A stretch of 64,000 nt of DNA, taken from assembly GCA_015143295.1 (NCBI GenBank), contig CM026567.1, positions 9,442,416-9,506,415 of the forward strand, written 5' to 3'. Shown one piece after another: positions 46,444-57,309 of this stretch. Under the pieces are notes generated by a model, which was given only the letters and a program-made list of their open reading frames with translations, was not told where the DNA came from and searched no databases. The position numbers and the translations under genes were made by a program. How positions within the stretch are numbered: the stretch's first letter is position 1; each line of letters starts with the position of its first letter. The stretch is from Tetracentron sinense (Eukaryota; Streptophyta; Magnoliopsida; Trochodendrales; Trochodendraceae).

Positions 46444-46563
46444 CTACTGATAACCCTCTACGGGAGGTTCCTCCAAAGGTTCCTCGACGTACTCCTCCTC
46501 CACCCATGGACCAGGAGCACAAACATCAAATGGAGCAGCTGCTCCCTCAGAACCTGCCGACAT
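46444..46563 (-). CDS. Small acidic reading frame in Tekay LTR-G
   Basis: An ATG-started, 39-codon minus-strand frame ending TAG: MSAGSEGAAAPFDV, the PWVEEEYVEE core, and a Glu/Pro-rich end VEGYQ. It has exactly the same length as the copy at 4238-4357, with many synonymous differences. The hairpin lies just upstream at about 46574-46594. Confidence 0.5.
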   Translation of the reverse strand: MSAGSEGAAAPFDVCAPGPWVEEEYVEEPLEEPPVEGYQ

Positions 46564-46901
46564 AAGAAGTACGGCTGAGCATGGAATACTCAGCGGGTAC
46601 TAAATACTAACCAATAGTCATAGCAAAACCATAGCAGTATAGGAAGCAGGAAGCATTTCACATATATAAAGCAGGAAACAATTCAAGCATATAAAGCAGG
46701 AATAATTCATATCATGACAATAAAGTAAAGGAGTATATAATCATGCTTGAATTCATAAAAGCCGATAAAACCCTTGAAAACACCGTGCACTTGACTTGAC
46801 TGAAAATACCATTTCCGTGCTTGAAAACTTGTCATGTTTGTCTTATCTTATCGTATCATGCGTGTCATGCCATGCCTTGTCATGCTTGCTTCGAAAGTAA
46901 A

Positions 46902-47270
46902 CTACTTGTGAGGGAAGGGAGACCCTTCTTCCTAGAATGATTATGCTTGTCATGCCATGTCTTGTCATGCTTGCTTGAAAAAGTAAACTACTTGTGAGGG
47001 AAGGGAGACCCTTCTTCCTAGAATGATTATGCTTGTCATGCCATGTCTTGTCATGCTTGCTTGAAAAAGTAAACTACTTGTGAGGGAAGGGAGACCCTTC
47101 ATCCTAAATGCCCATGCTTGTCATGTCGTGCCATGTCATGCTTGTATCATGCTTGGAAAAGTAAACTACTTGCGAGGGAAGGGAGACCCTTCTTCCTAAA
47201 TGCTCATGTCATGTCCTTTCACTTGTGAGATGTCCTTGTGAGATGTACTTGCGAGGGAAGGGAGGCCTTT
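46902..47270. repeat. 86-bp minisatellite, about four copies, in LTR-G
   Basis: Units start CTACTTGTGAGGGAAGGGAG at 46902, 46988, 47074 and 47166 and contain GTCATGCCATGTCTTGTCAT-type text, with a partial copy at 47246. They occupy the leader slot, like the arrays in the other LTRs. Confidence 0.9.
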
Positions 47271-47784
47271 CTTATGAAAATGCATGATTGTCTTGTCCTT
47301 GCCAAAAGCGAGGTAAAACATATCGTACGATATGCCCCACCTCTAAATCCCATTCTTGAAAACCTCGGTAAATCATGTCATGTATGCTTGCTCGTGAGGT
47401 CGTGTGCATACTTGCATTTGGAAGTAAATATGGCATTTGAGTAATTCATAACACATAACATCAATGATTTGGGCAATTTAATATTGATATCATTTAGGGA
47501 AAGCGAACAATCACACTATCATAACCCTAGCAATTTCAATAAACCTTAAACATGCATTTTCTTAATTTATCATTCATTTTATTCACCTTGGCATTTCATC
47601 AAACATGGTACATTCATTATTTATTAACCATACAACATGCTTTTCTAGGTGGGTTATACTCACATCACACTTGTATGTTTATTATTAGTACAATGCCCTT
47701 CCCCATTCATTCCTTACATCATCCACACGGCATCCATTCGCCAACATCCATCTCCATTTACCATACATACCACCCATCTCATAA

Positions 47785-47801
47785 TATATATATATATATA
47801 T
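47785..47801. repeat. (TA)n microsatellite
   Basis: An uninterrupted TA run of about 16 bp inside LTR-G. Confidence 0.85.
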
Positions 47802-48187
47802 GAAGGAAAACAAGAAGAAATAAGGAAAGGAGAGGCTATAACTAGGAGGGTAGTAAAAAGCACCGACCTTGATCAAGTGGGGAAGAAATCCCCCTTTCCA
47901 AAACGACCGTGAGTTGCTGCCCTAGCTTGGAACACGAGCTCCACACGAGCTTGAGCCGAGATGTTGAAGGAAAACGTGCTTGAGGATGATCTAGGGTCTC
48001 AAACCCCTTTGATTTCTCTTCAAAATGGAAACCCTAGGTTTAGGAACCCTTTCTCCTCTCTTCTAATCTCCCAATTCTTCTAAGTGTTGAGAATGAGCCC
48101 TAAAGGATCGGGCAATCCTATATAAGAAAAGGTATAACACCCTTATGCCAAAAATGCCCCTAGTGAAAATTATGCAAAAACGCGAGT

Positions 48188-48371
48188 ACCGAGCGATCAG
48201 TGTTAATGACCGATCGATCGGTTGCCTACCGATCGATCGGTTTCATAACCGAGCGATCGGTTAAAATTTCACTCTCTGGAAAATTTCTCCATACAAAAAT
48301 CTTGACCAGTCGATAGCCTCCGAGCGATCGGTTTTGGACCGATCGATCGCTCCATAGACCGAGCAATCGGT
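48188..48371 (-). repeat. CGATCG palindrome cassette in LTR-G
   Basis: ACCGAGCGATCAGT, ACCGATCGATCGGT and variants in two groups around the shared spacer (CTCTGGAAAATTTCTCCATACAAAAA region on the plus strand, quoted in parts: CTCTGGAAAATTT, CCATACAAAAA). It ends about 60 bp before TATATA on the minus strand. Confidence 0.88.
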
Positions 48372-48685
48372 GGTCTGCAGGTCCAAACTGTTTTGGCCAT
48401 AACTTTTGACTCGTTCGTCCGATTTTGACGATTCAACTTGCGTTGGGTTTGTACTTCGAAAAGGAACATTTCTAACATTTCGGAATTTCCAATTTCTTCC
48501 TTATTTATTAATTGCACTACTTTAAAGGAAAAATGGCTACGAAAGGGTCATGTATAGATGTCAAAAGTTCGGGGCTCTACATCCTCCCCCCCTTACAAAA
48601 AAATTTCGTCCTCGAAATTTGGACGAGACATGCATTACAGAATCAAACAATATTACAAGCTACATATACAAAACCTATACAAAAT

Positions 48686-48895
48686 TCATTCAAACAATTC
48701 CGGGTACTTCGCTTTGACATCGGCTTCACGCTCCCATGTAGCTTCTTCCCGAGCATGGTGTTTCCATTGCACAAGAACCAAAGGGATTGTCTTGTTGTGA
48801 AGCACTTGATCTCTCCGATCCAATATGTGAATCGGCTTCTCAACCAACGTGAGATCTTCTCGAATTGAGTGGGCTATCCCTAAAGGAACTGCCAT
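48686..48895 (-). pseudogene. Tekay pol C-terminal end
   Basis: The minus strand reads [46 protein letters not shown] and KAKYPELFE (quoted in pieces: [29 protein letters not shown]), the chromodomain-like end of Tekay pol. It is close to the ends at 15700-15870 and 23379-23500. Truncated at its N-terminal side. Confidence 0.88.
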
Positions 48896-49093
48896 TTACC
48901 TAAAAGACAATTGATGTGAGTGTATTATGTATGCAGATGAAAAATGCAAAAGAATGATGATTATTTTTTTATTTTTCTTGATTTTCATTGGTGTTACAAG
49001 ACACATGTGATCCGATAGGGCAGACAAACGGAGGTCCAACGTGCTTTACCTGGGTTGTTGGAAACTGGGGATCTATCAAGTTAAGGTTGGGGA
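48896..49093 (-). other. Unassigned stretch, possibly Tat-2
   Basis: About 200 bp between the Tekay fragment and solo LTR-D. AT-rich, with no clear motif. It continues at 62387 on the other side of LTR-D. Confidence 0.35.
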
Positions 49094-49692
49094 TGAAGGG
49101 GGATCCGGATAAAAATTTATGCGGAAACTGGATCCCCTAGATCTTAACATCATAAAAAGCATCAAAATTATCTAAGAGTTTTAGTCATATCACCTTGGTG
49201 AATGTTTATCACTGGTGAAGCTTATTCCACTCGAACCGTCAAAACTCTTTGTAGAGATTTCTCTCAAAAAAAGACTAGAAGCTCGATCCTTGTTCTTCGC
49301 TATCCCCACGAAGCTTTAGAATCTCCTTTGGAATTATAGAAGCAAGAGGAAGAAAATGGATCAATGGTGTAGACCTTCTATCACCAATAATGTAAATCCC
49401 TAAATAGGTGTTGGCAAATTCCGTGATCATTAGATAGGTCATGTGAGTCGAGTCGTCGAGTCATGTTCAACTTGTCAGAAGAGAAGAGCTAAAGCTTAAA
49501 GAAGATTGAAGAAAAAGCTTCTACTCTGGATCTAGACAGGTAATGGACTTAGAGACCCCTACCTAGGTTGGTTTTGGCTTAGATAACTCTAAACATACCT
49601 AGGAGGATAGTTTTAAACCTAACAAAGTTGTTTGATCTTAGTTGAATCAAATAAACATAAAAGACATATGGTTTGAACAAAATTCTGTCTCA

Positions 49693-49858
49693 ACCGATCG
49701 CTCGGTATTGGGACCGATCGATCGGTGGCTATCGACTGGACAAAAAGTTTGTATGGGGTATTTTTCCAGAGAGATGATTTATAACCGAGCGATCGGTCAT
49801 TTGGACCGAGCGATCCGTTTTGGACCGAGCGATCGGTAGTGAGCACCGATCGATCGGT
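49693..49858 (+). repeat. CGATCG palindrome cassette, 5' LTR of SIRE-type element
   Basis: ACCGATCGCTCGGT, ACCGATCGATCGGT, then GGCTATCGACTGG, the spacer TTTGTATGGGG and TTTTCCAGAGAG, then four ACCGAGCGATCGGT-type palindromes. It ends about 45 bp before the TATA box. The order of parts and the spacer match the Tekay (Ty3/gypsy) LTR cassette. Confidence 0.93.
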
Positions 49859-49903
49859 CCCCGTAAAAAGAATTTTTCTTTTTTTGAATTGTTTTTTAAA
49901 CCC

Positions 49904-49911
49904 TATATAAA
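49904..49911 (+). promoter_or_regulatory. TATA box of the SIRE-type 5' LTR
   Basis: TATATAAA about 45 bp after the palindrome cassette and after a T-rich stretch. Transcription would start about 30 bp downstream. Confidence 0.65.
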
Positions 49912-50592
49912 CAACTTTTTGGAGACCTAATTCGTGTCTTTGATATTTTTGAAAGAGTAGAGGTCTGAGAAATTCTTCTAGGGTTTTTCTTATTGTTTTT
50001 ATTAGATCTTTGTTGATCCCTCCTCTTTCTTAGATCCTAGAGAATGCAAGTATAGATCTAAACCTTTGATCTTGCATTGTGTGATCTCAAATCTGTATGA
50101 GATCCCTCTAGGGTTTGAAATTTCTTAAATTGATTCACAACCCTACACCGTGTGTGTGTGTCCGGTGTTTGATCCGGAGCCTTCGTGGAAGGAGATCGAT
50201 CTTGTGTGATCGTGGTTTTAAAGTAGCTTGAAAAGATTTGGTCGGTGTGGAACCGAAGCTGCTACGGCGGAGATCGAACCTGCTGGTTCGTGGAAATCAA
50301 GAGTAAGAGTCTATACCTAGGAACGTCGTTTCTGTTTTGGTAAGGTCTTGTCTTGTACTTGATATCTTTTCATAGTGAAGTTTATTGCTGGACAAGGTCC
50401 CGTGGTTTTTTTCCCGTTACGGTTTTCCACGTAAAAATCTTCTGTGTTTGATTTGTGTGGATTGTCTGATTGACTTGTTCATTGATTTCTAAACATATTA
50501 ATTGAAAAATTAAAATTGGTTAGAAATTATTAGATAGACCTATTCACCCCCCCTCTAGGTCTTAGAGATCATTGATCTGGATAAATTTCAAT

Positions 50593-50604
50593 TGGTATCA
50601 AAGC
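50593..50604 (+). promoter_or_regulatory. Primer binding site of the SIRE-type element
   Basis: TGGTATCAAAGC, two bases after the 5' LTR. It resembles the tRNA-Met site TGGTATCAGAGC with one difference. Confidence 0.85.
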
Positions 50605-50657
50605 AAGTTCACTGATAAGGCTAATCCCTTAAGTGTGATCCTGTATTATCCGTGATC

Positions 50658-53600
50658 ATGAGTACTCTAAGAGAAGGTGGATCCATCTCTCGTCCCCCAC
50701 TTTTTGATGGAAATAATTATGCATACTGGAAAGCTAGAATGAGAGCCTTTGTCAAATCTATTGACGAGAGAATTTGGATGTCTATACAGAATGGGTGGAC
50801 TACGCCCATAAAAACTGTAGGTGATTTGACTGTCGTCAAATATTCTGATGAATGGACCAGAGAAGAGCTTGAGTCAAGTGGATGGAACACTAAAGGTCTC
50901 AATGCTATCTTTACTGCAGTCACTGCTGAGGAATTCAGACGAATTTCTTCATGTGAAACAGCAAAGGAGGCTTGGGACATTCTTGAAATTACCCATGAGG
51001 GTACTACCACTGTTAAAATCTCAAAACTCCAAATGTTAACCACCAAATTTGAACATTTAAACATGGAAGACAATGACACTTTTGATGAATTCTATGCAAA
51101 ACTTAGTGACATTGTCAACGCTCGTTTCAATTTAGGTGAGAAAATATCTGAGTCCAAAATTGTTAGAAAAGTCCTTAGATCTCTCCCAGAGAGATTTCAA
51201 CCCAAAGTCACTGCAATCAAAGAGAGTAAAAATGTTGACTCTCTGAAGATTGAGGAATTGGTTGGATCACTCCAAACCTATGAACTGAATCTACGTCCAT
51301 CCAAGAAGAACAAATCTTTAGCCTTGAAATCCATCAAGGAATCTTTGGATGAGGATGACAGTGATGGAGATATGAATGAGGAAGAAATGGCTCTCTTCGT
51401 TAAAAAATTTCGAAAATTTTTTAGAACGAAAAAGAGGTTCAATCCCAAACAGGGAGGAAAATCTTTTGAGAAGTCAAAGTCTAAGCCCTGGGAAAACAAG
51501 AAAAATTCCAAGAGTGGCGACAAGAAATCCCAAGGTGTTCAATGTTATGAATGCCATGGCTTCGGTCATATTTCACCTAACTGTCCTAACAAGAAGAAGA
51601 GTAAGGGCAAGGTGATGAATGCCTGTTGGGATGACAGTGATTCCGAGAATGAAGAATCGGACAGTTCCTCTTCAAGTGAAGATACTGGAAATCATACGGC
51701 TTTCACTGTTTCCCTTTCTGGGATTCTTGAGACTACCTCTACGGTTGATGAAAATGATAGAAGTGATGAGAGTATTCATACTGAGTCTAGTGATGACTTA
51801 CAGAAGAGTCAAACTGACTCTGAAAGTGATGAAGATTTGAAAACAACTTATGATAAGTTGTATGCTGAAAGTTTGAAACTGACTAAAACAAAAATCTGTT
51901 TGAGCAAAAAACTCAAACTCATTCAAAATGAAAGAGATATTTGTAAACTAGTAGCAGAAGAGAAGAGTGCACTAGTTAGTCAGTTGGAAAATGAAAAAGA
52001 AGCATTTGTTATAAAAGTTCAATGTCTTTTGGAAGAGAATGTCTCATTGACTAATGTGGTCAGAAAATTAGAAGTTGAAAGAGACACTTCCATGAAAGAA
52101 ATTGAAGAGTTAAGAACTCTGCAAATGGAGCTGGAAACTTTTAAAGACTCTCTTGTTGATAAGGTGAAATTTCTTGAAAAAGAACATCAAATTACCCTTA
52201 AAGACAAGACTGACTTGATTCAGAAGGTCTATACTCTTGAAAAAGAAGTAAGAATGTTTGGTAACACTAGCTGCCTAGATGAATTAGTTAGAAAGTATGG
52301 ATCAAATTCGAGTAGATCTGGGATAGGACATGTTGACACACCAGCTGGTCATTTAGCTATTGGTACAATGGCTAGTGCAGTGTTTGAACCAATACATTCT
52401 GATCCTAAAGAAAATTTACCTTCTACATCAAGTACTAAGGCTTATACAAATTTTGTAAAGCCTAGAAATACAGCTCCTAGAGTGAATGCTTTGAGGAATC
52501 AAATTCCTATTAGAAGAAATCCTCCTCCTCTCCCAAGATTCATACCCACATGTCACTTTTGTGGTGTGAGAGGTCACATTCGACCTAATTGTAATGCTTT
52601 TAGGAGAGCTCCCCGAAATGGTTCATGGAACCAAAATCAAAGTCAAGGGACTCTTCAAATGCAGATTCAGGTTCTAGCTGAAAAGTCTAGAATGTTGAGC
52701 GATGATGTTAATAGAATTGCTCAAATCTCTAGGACAAGAACTGGTCAATTTATTCCAAATGATTATTCAAGAGGAAACAATTTGACTTATCAAGAAGCTA
52801 GAACTGAACAAAACAGAAAAAGGTCAAGGAGGACAAAAAGGAAAAAGGTCTCTACTACACAGATTAATGATCAAAGATCTAAACAAAGTTTAAAGACTGT
52901 GTATGTAAGAAAGGAAGACCTTAAGTGCTTTGTCATTCATACTGCCTTGAAAGCCCAAAACACAGAAATGTGGTACTTCGACTGTGGGTGTTCTCAGCAT
53001 ATGACAGGTAACAAGTCCTTATTTATTCAATTTGAGGACTGTCCAGATGGGACTGTTACTTTTGGTGATGGAAGCAAGTCTTTAGTCAAAGGGAAGGGTA
53101 TCATCGATTCACCAGGCATACCTAAATTGAAAGATGCCTTGTTTGTTGAAGGACTGAAAGCTAATTTAATTAGCATAAGTCAACTATGTGATAATAACCA
53201 TGCTGTACACTTTACCCAAAATAAATGCTTAGTCATTAATGGTAAAGGTAAGTGTGTTCTAGAAGGATTGAGAACCACTGACAATTGCTACGGCTTAACT
53301 CCCAGTCCTAATCCCTCAAATGTCTGTTATAAGACTAAAATTGAGGAGGTTGATTTGTGGCACCGAAGACTAGGTCATATGAACTTCAAAGACCTATGTA
53401 AAATCTCTAAGCAAGAGCTTGTGAGAGGTGTTCCCAAACTAGGAAAGCCTTCTACTGCTGTGTGTGGGCCATGCCAAATTGGTAAACAAATTAGAACCCC
53501 ACATAAGAAGACTTCAAGTATTGCTACTTCATATCCACTGGAATTAATTCATATGGATCTAATGGGTCCTACAAGAACTGAAAGTCTAGGTGGAAAGCGA

Positions 53601-55976
53601 TACATCCTAGTCATGGTTGATGATTTCTCAAGAATGTCATGGGTGGCATTTATAAGAGAGAAATCCGATGCTTTTGACAATTTCAAAAGTATTTGCTTGA
53701 AAATTCAAAATGAGAAAAGATGCCCAATCACTCGAATTCGAAGTGATCATGGAAAGGAGTTTGAAAACTCTAAGTACAACGACTTTTGTGATGAGTCGGG
53801 TATCAAACATGAATTTTCTGCACCTATTACACCTCAGCAGAATGGTGTAGTAGAGAGGAAGAACAGGGTGGGTTCTCCAAGAAATGGCTAGAGTTATGAT
53901 TCATAGCAACAATCTAGCTTCTCATTTCTGGGCTGAGGCAGTTAACACTGCTTGCTATATAGTTAATAGAGTTTTTGTAAGACCTGGAACAAGGAAAACC
54001 CCATATGAGTTGTGGAATAACAAGAAACCTAGTGTCAAGTACTTTCGAGAATTCGGAAGTAAATGCTATATCCTTAAGGATAGAGAGCAACTGGGCAAAT
54101 TTGAATCCCGGAGTGATGAAGGGATATTTCTTGGATATTCCACCAACAGTAGAGCTTATCGAGTTTATAACTTGAGATCCTCTGCAATTATGGAGTCCAT
54201 AAATGTAGTTATGGATGACTCCGGTGTTGAAAATGTGCAACTTGAGGATGATGAAAGTGCTGATAATGAAAATGTTGAAACTGTTTCAACTCAACTTATT
54301 GATAAGCAAACATCTCCATCAAAACCTACACATCCTAGGGTAATGCGTCCTCACACTCCCACTGATATAATTGGTGATGTTGAAAGTGGTGTGAGAACGA
54401 GGAAACAAATTGAAAATGAAGTTAGCTACATTTGCTATACTTCATCTTTTGAACCCAAGAATGTAGCTGAAGCTCTTGCAGATGATAATTGGATAAATGC
54501 AATGCAAGAAGAGTTACTTCAGTTTACTAGGAATGATGTTTGGTATTTAGTACCTAGGCCTAACAATACAAATGTGATAGGTACCAAATGGATTTTCAAG
54601 AACAAATCTGATGAAAAAGGTACTATCATAAGAAATAAGGCTAGGTTAGTTGCACAAGGATACACCCAAATTGAAGGTATTGACTTCGATGAAACGTTTG
54701 CTCCTGTAGCTAGGCTAGAATCAATAAGAATTCTTCTAGCTATGGCTTGCCATATGAAATTCAAACTTTTTCAAATGGATGTTAAGAGTGACTTTCTGAA
54801 TGGCATTCTACATGAAGAAGTCTATGTGGAACAACCAAAAGGGTTTGAAGATCCACATCACCTTGATCAAGTCTATCGGCTAAAAAGGGCCCTCTATGGT
54901 TTAAAGCAAGCTCCAAGAGCTTGGTATGAGAGGCTGACTACATATCTCTTGGAAAACAGATTTTCGAGAGGGGGAGTAGACAGAACCCTTTTCATAAAGA
55001 ATGTGAAAGGTGATATTGTCATCGCCCAGATATATGTTGATGACATTGTGTTTGGTTCCAAATTAGACTTACATGCTCGTTCATTTGCTGAACAAATAAA
55101 AAATGAATTTGAAATGAGCATGGTTGGTGAGCTAAGTTTCTTCCTTGGTCTTCAGATCAAGCAATTGGATTACGGGATCTCAGTATCTCAAATCAAATAT
55201 GCTAAAAATCTAGTGAAGAAATTTGGCATGAGCTCTGCTAAGCATGTAAGAACTCCTATGAGTTCTATTACAAAACTTAGTAAAGATGCTACAGGCAAAT
55301 ATGTTGATCAAACTTCTTATAGAAGCATGATTGGTAGTTACTCTACCTAACTGCTACTAGACCTGACATAGCCTTTAGTGTTGGTGCATGTGCCCGCTAT
55401 CAAGCGAGCCCAAAAGAGTCTCACTTACTTACAGTTAAGCATATCATTCGATATGTGAGTGGAACTTTATCATTTGGCCTCTTGTATTCTTTTGATACAA
55501 ATGCCACAATAGTTGGATATTCCGATGCCGATTGGGCCGGAAATGCTGATGATAGGAAAAGCACCTCAGGAGGATGTTTCTATATTCGAAATTGCTTAGT
55601 TGCTTGGCTTAGCAAAAAGCAGAATTCAATTTCATTGTCCACTGCAGAAGCTGAGTACATAGCAGCTGGCAGTTGTTGCACTCAACTTCTGTGGATGAAA
55701 CAGATGTTGAATGATTACGGGATTGAACAGAGCACTATGACTGTGTATTGTGATAATTCTAGTGCTATCAATATTTCCAAAAATCCCGTTCAACATTCTC
55801 GCACAAAACACATAGACATAAGACATCACTTCATCCGTGATCTTGTTGAGCAAAAGATTGTGTCTATAGAGTATGTCCAAACAGAGAATCAATTTGCGGA
55901 CATTCTAACAAAACCCTTAGATTCCCTTAGGTTTGAATTCCTTAGGAAATCCATAGGTTTGTGCGGAGTTGAGTAA
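50658..55976 (+). pseudogene. SIRE-type gag-pol (gag, protease, integrase, RT, RNase H)
   Basis: It starts MSTLREGG at the ATG 50658. Gag: FDGNNYAYWKARM near 50705, knuckle CYECHGFGHISPNC near 51541, a long coiled coil at about 51850-52260, and a second knuckle CHFCGVRGHIRPNC near 52550. Protease-like WYFDCGCSQHMTG near 52972. Integrase: WHRRLGHMNF near 53358, then HMDLMGP, DDFSRMSW and RSDHGKEF through 53870. [11 protein letters not shown] near 54580, [23 protein letters not shown], and [10 protein letters not shown] near 55030. RNase H: YSDADWAGN near 55518, STAEAEYIA, and KHIDIRHHFI to 55976. All domains are in copia order, integrase before RT. The region carries about two breaks. Confidence 0.93.
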
Positions 55977-57052
55977 AGATGTACTTGTTTCATAGCCTAT
56001 GTGTTCTTCATGTTCTATTTATGTCATAGAGCTATTTTTTTTTCTTTAAGTAATAAAAATCCAAAAACATTCAAAAATATTGAAAAATATTGCAAAAAAA
56101 AATAATGTGTTTGTATGACCTTATTTGTCCTATCATTTTGCTTAATGTTATTTCCTTGAAATCATATTTGAACATATAATCCAAGGATAAATATTTCATA
56201 GGATTGAGTAATATAGGATAGTTCAATTGTTGGTTCGATCTTGTGATTGAATTTGGTCATACTAACAAATCTCAGTTAGAGTTGAGTAAACAAAGATGTT
56301 ATCTAATGCACATGCACTCTGACTGATTCTTTAGATGGTATTAGTTCCTAATTAAAGGTTCTGATATTATACCATATGGTTCCCTAGATTAATCAAATCT
56401 AGTATAACCAATGTCATAAAAAATTCCATAAGGTGAGCCCCCTAGTTATAAAAATTATTGACATGGAGAGGACTACCTGTGAGTTTGTGTGATAGCTACT
56501 AGTGAATGCAAACAGTGAGTAATGGCTACCTAGACAAACAGTAGGTATCTATATGGATTGCTAGTGTGAAAGCCCCTACTGTCATTAGAAAGAGCTACCT
56601 TCTCACTTGAGTGAAAGTCACCAGTGTGCTAAAAACTATATATGTGTACTCCAAAAAGAATTTTCACAATGAGTACAATTTGACTGAAAAAGAAATGAAA
56701 TAAATTTGTTAGTCAAATTTCGGGTAAAAATTGCTCATCATATAAATATGGATGATTATTGGTTTTAAAACTAGTTTTTGAAAATTTTAGAGTCCCATTT
56801 GAATTATAATCTCAAAATCTAGATTAAGGAAGGAAACCATTTCAAAGAGTCAAGTAATGAATTTTGATTTCACACTCACATTCCTTCTAATTGTTTCTTG
56901 ACTCCGATTATTATTTATGATTTTAATGAAATCAATTGTTGCATATTTTTTGGTCAATTGGTCATTTTGAGGTAAACAATGAGTTTAAACCAAACCATAG
57001 GTTAAGGGGGAGAAATGGTTAAAATTGTAAAATTTTTGAAAATTTTCAGACC

Positions 57053-57087
57053 ACCGATCGCTCGGTGCTAAAGACCGATCGATCGGT
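57053..57087 (+). repeat. Internal CGATCG palindrome pair in SIRE-type element
   Basis: ACCGATCGCTCGGT and ACCGATCGATCGGT, 21 bp apart, outside any LTR. A TATAAAA follows 17 bp after the second palindrome. Confidence 0.9.
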
Positions 57088-57103
57088 CTTTTGTGAACAG
57101 AGT

Positions 57104-57110
57104 TATAAAA
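57104..57110 (+). promoter_or_regulatory. Possible internal TATA box before the SIRE extra ORF
   Basis: TATAAAA, 200 bp ahead of the extra ORF and right after the palindrome pair. The same palindrome-then-TATA order as in the LTR promoter suggests a separate transcript. Inferred. Confidence 0.4.
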
Positions 57111-57309
57111 CCCTCATTTTTATTTTTTTTGTTCGCTTGTTCTCCGATCTCCAGAGCGATCTCTCGGTTACCTCTCCTCCAAATCTTTCCTACGGTCATT
57201 CCATTCTATTCTAAAGGTTTCCCAAGCATCTAAAAGGTAAGATTTGTGCATTTTCTTGGATTTAGATTGATTTTCTCATCTAGGGCATCGTTTTCTTGCA
57301 TTTTCTTCC

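Larger units (their letters stand above)
46154..48895 (-). mobile_element. Tekay fragment G: 3' LTR plus pol end, minus orientation, truncated
   Basis: LTR 46154-48581 (2428 bp, TGTCGCGACCC to GGGGCTCTACA), polypurine tract (48582-48598 on the minus strand) and the last part of pol (48895-48686). The rest of the element and its 5' LTR are absent. TATATA lies near 48119-48125. It faces LTR-F head to head, with about 230 bp of inverted similarity between 45609-45838 and 48352-48581. Confidence 0.85.
49391..50590 (+). repeat. 5' LTR of the SIRE-type element
   Basis: 1200 bp, TGTAAATCCC to ATAAATTTCA. Palindrome cassette at 49693-49858, TATA box TATATAAA at about 49904-49911, then a long R-U5 with a GT microsatellite near 50148. 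Confidence 0.94.
55977..57309 (+). other. SIRE-type spacer between pol and the extra ORF
   Basis: 1.3 kb, AT-rich, without a convincing coding frame. It ends with two CGATCG palindromes (57053-57087) and TATAAAA (57104-57110), then a possible leader ending at the ATG 57310. An earlier part (56450-56640) has loosely repeated GCTACCT/AGTGTGAAAG-like text. Confidence 0.6.

Noticed and set aside
47552-47912. Open frames in LTR-G rich in His, Ile and Tyr
   Set aside because: AT-rich LTR leader sequence. The matching parts of other LTRs do not keep the frame.
50148-50162. GT microsatellites at 50148, 60047 and 63437 as possible recombination or regulatory signals
   Set aside because: Short and ordinary. 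The first two are the same site in the two SIRE LTRs.
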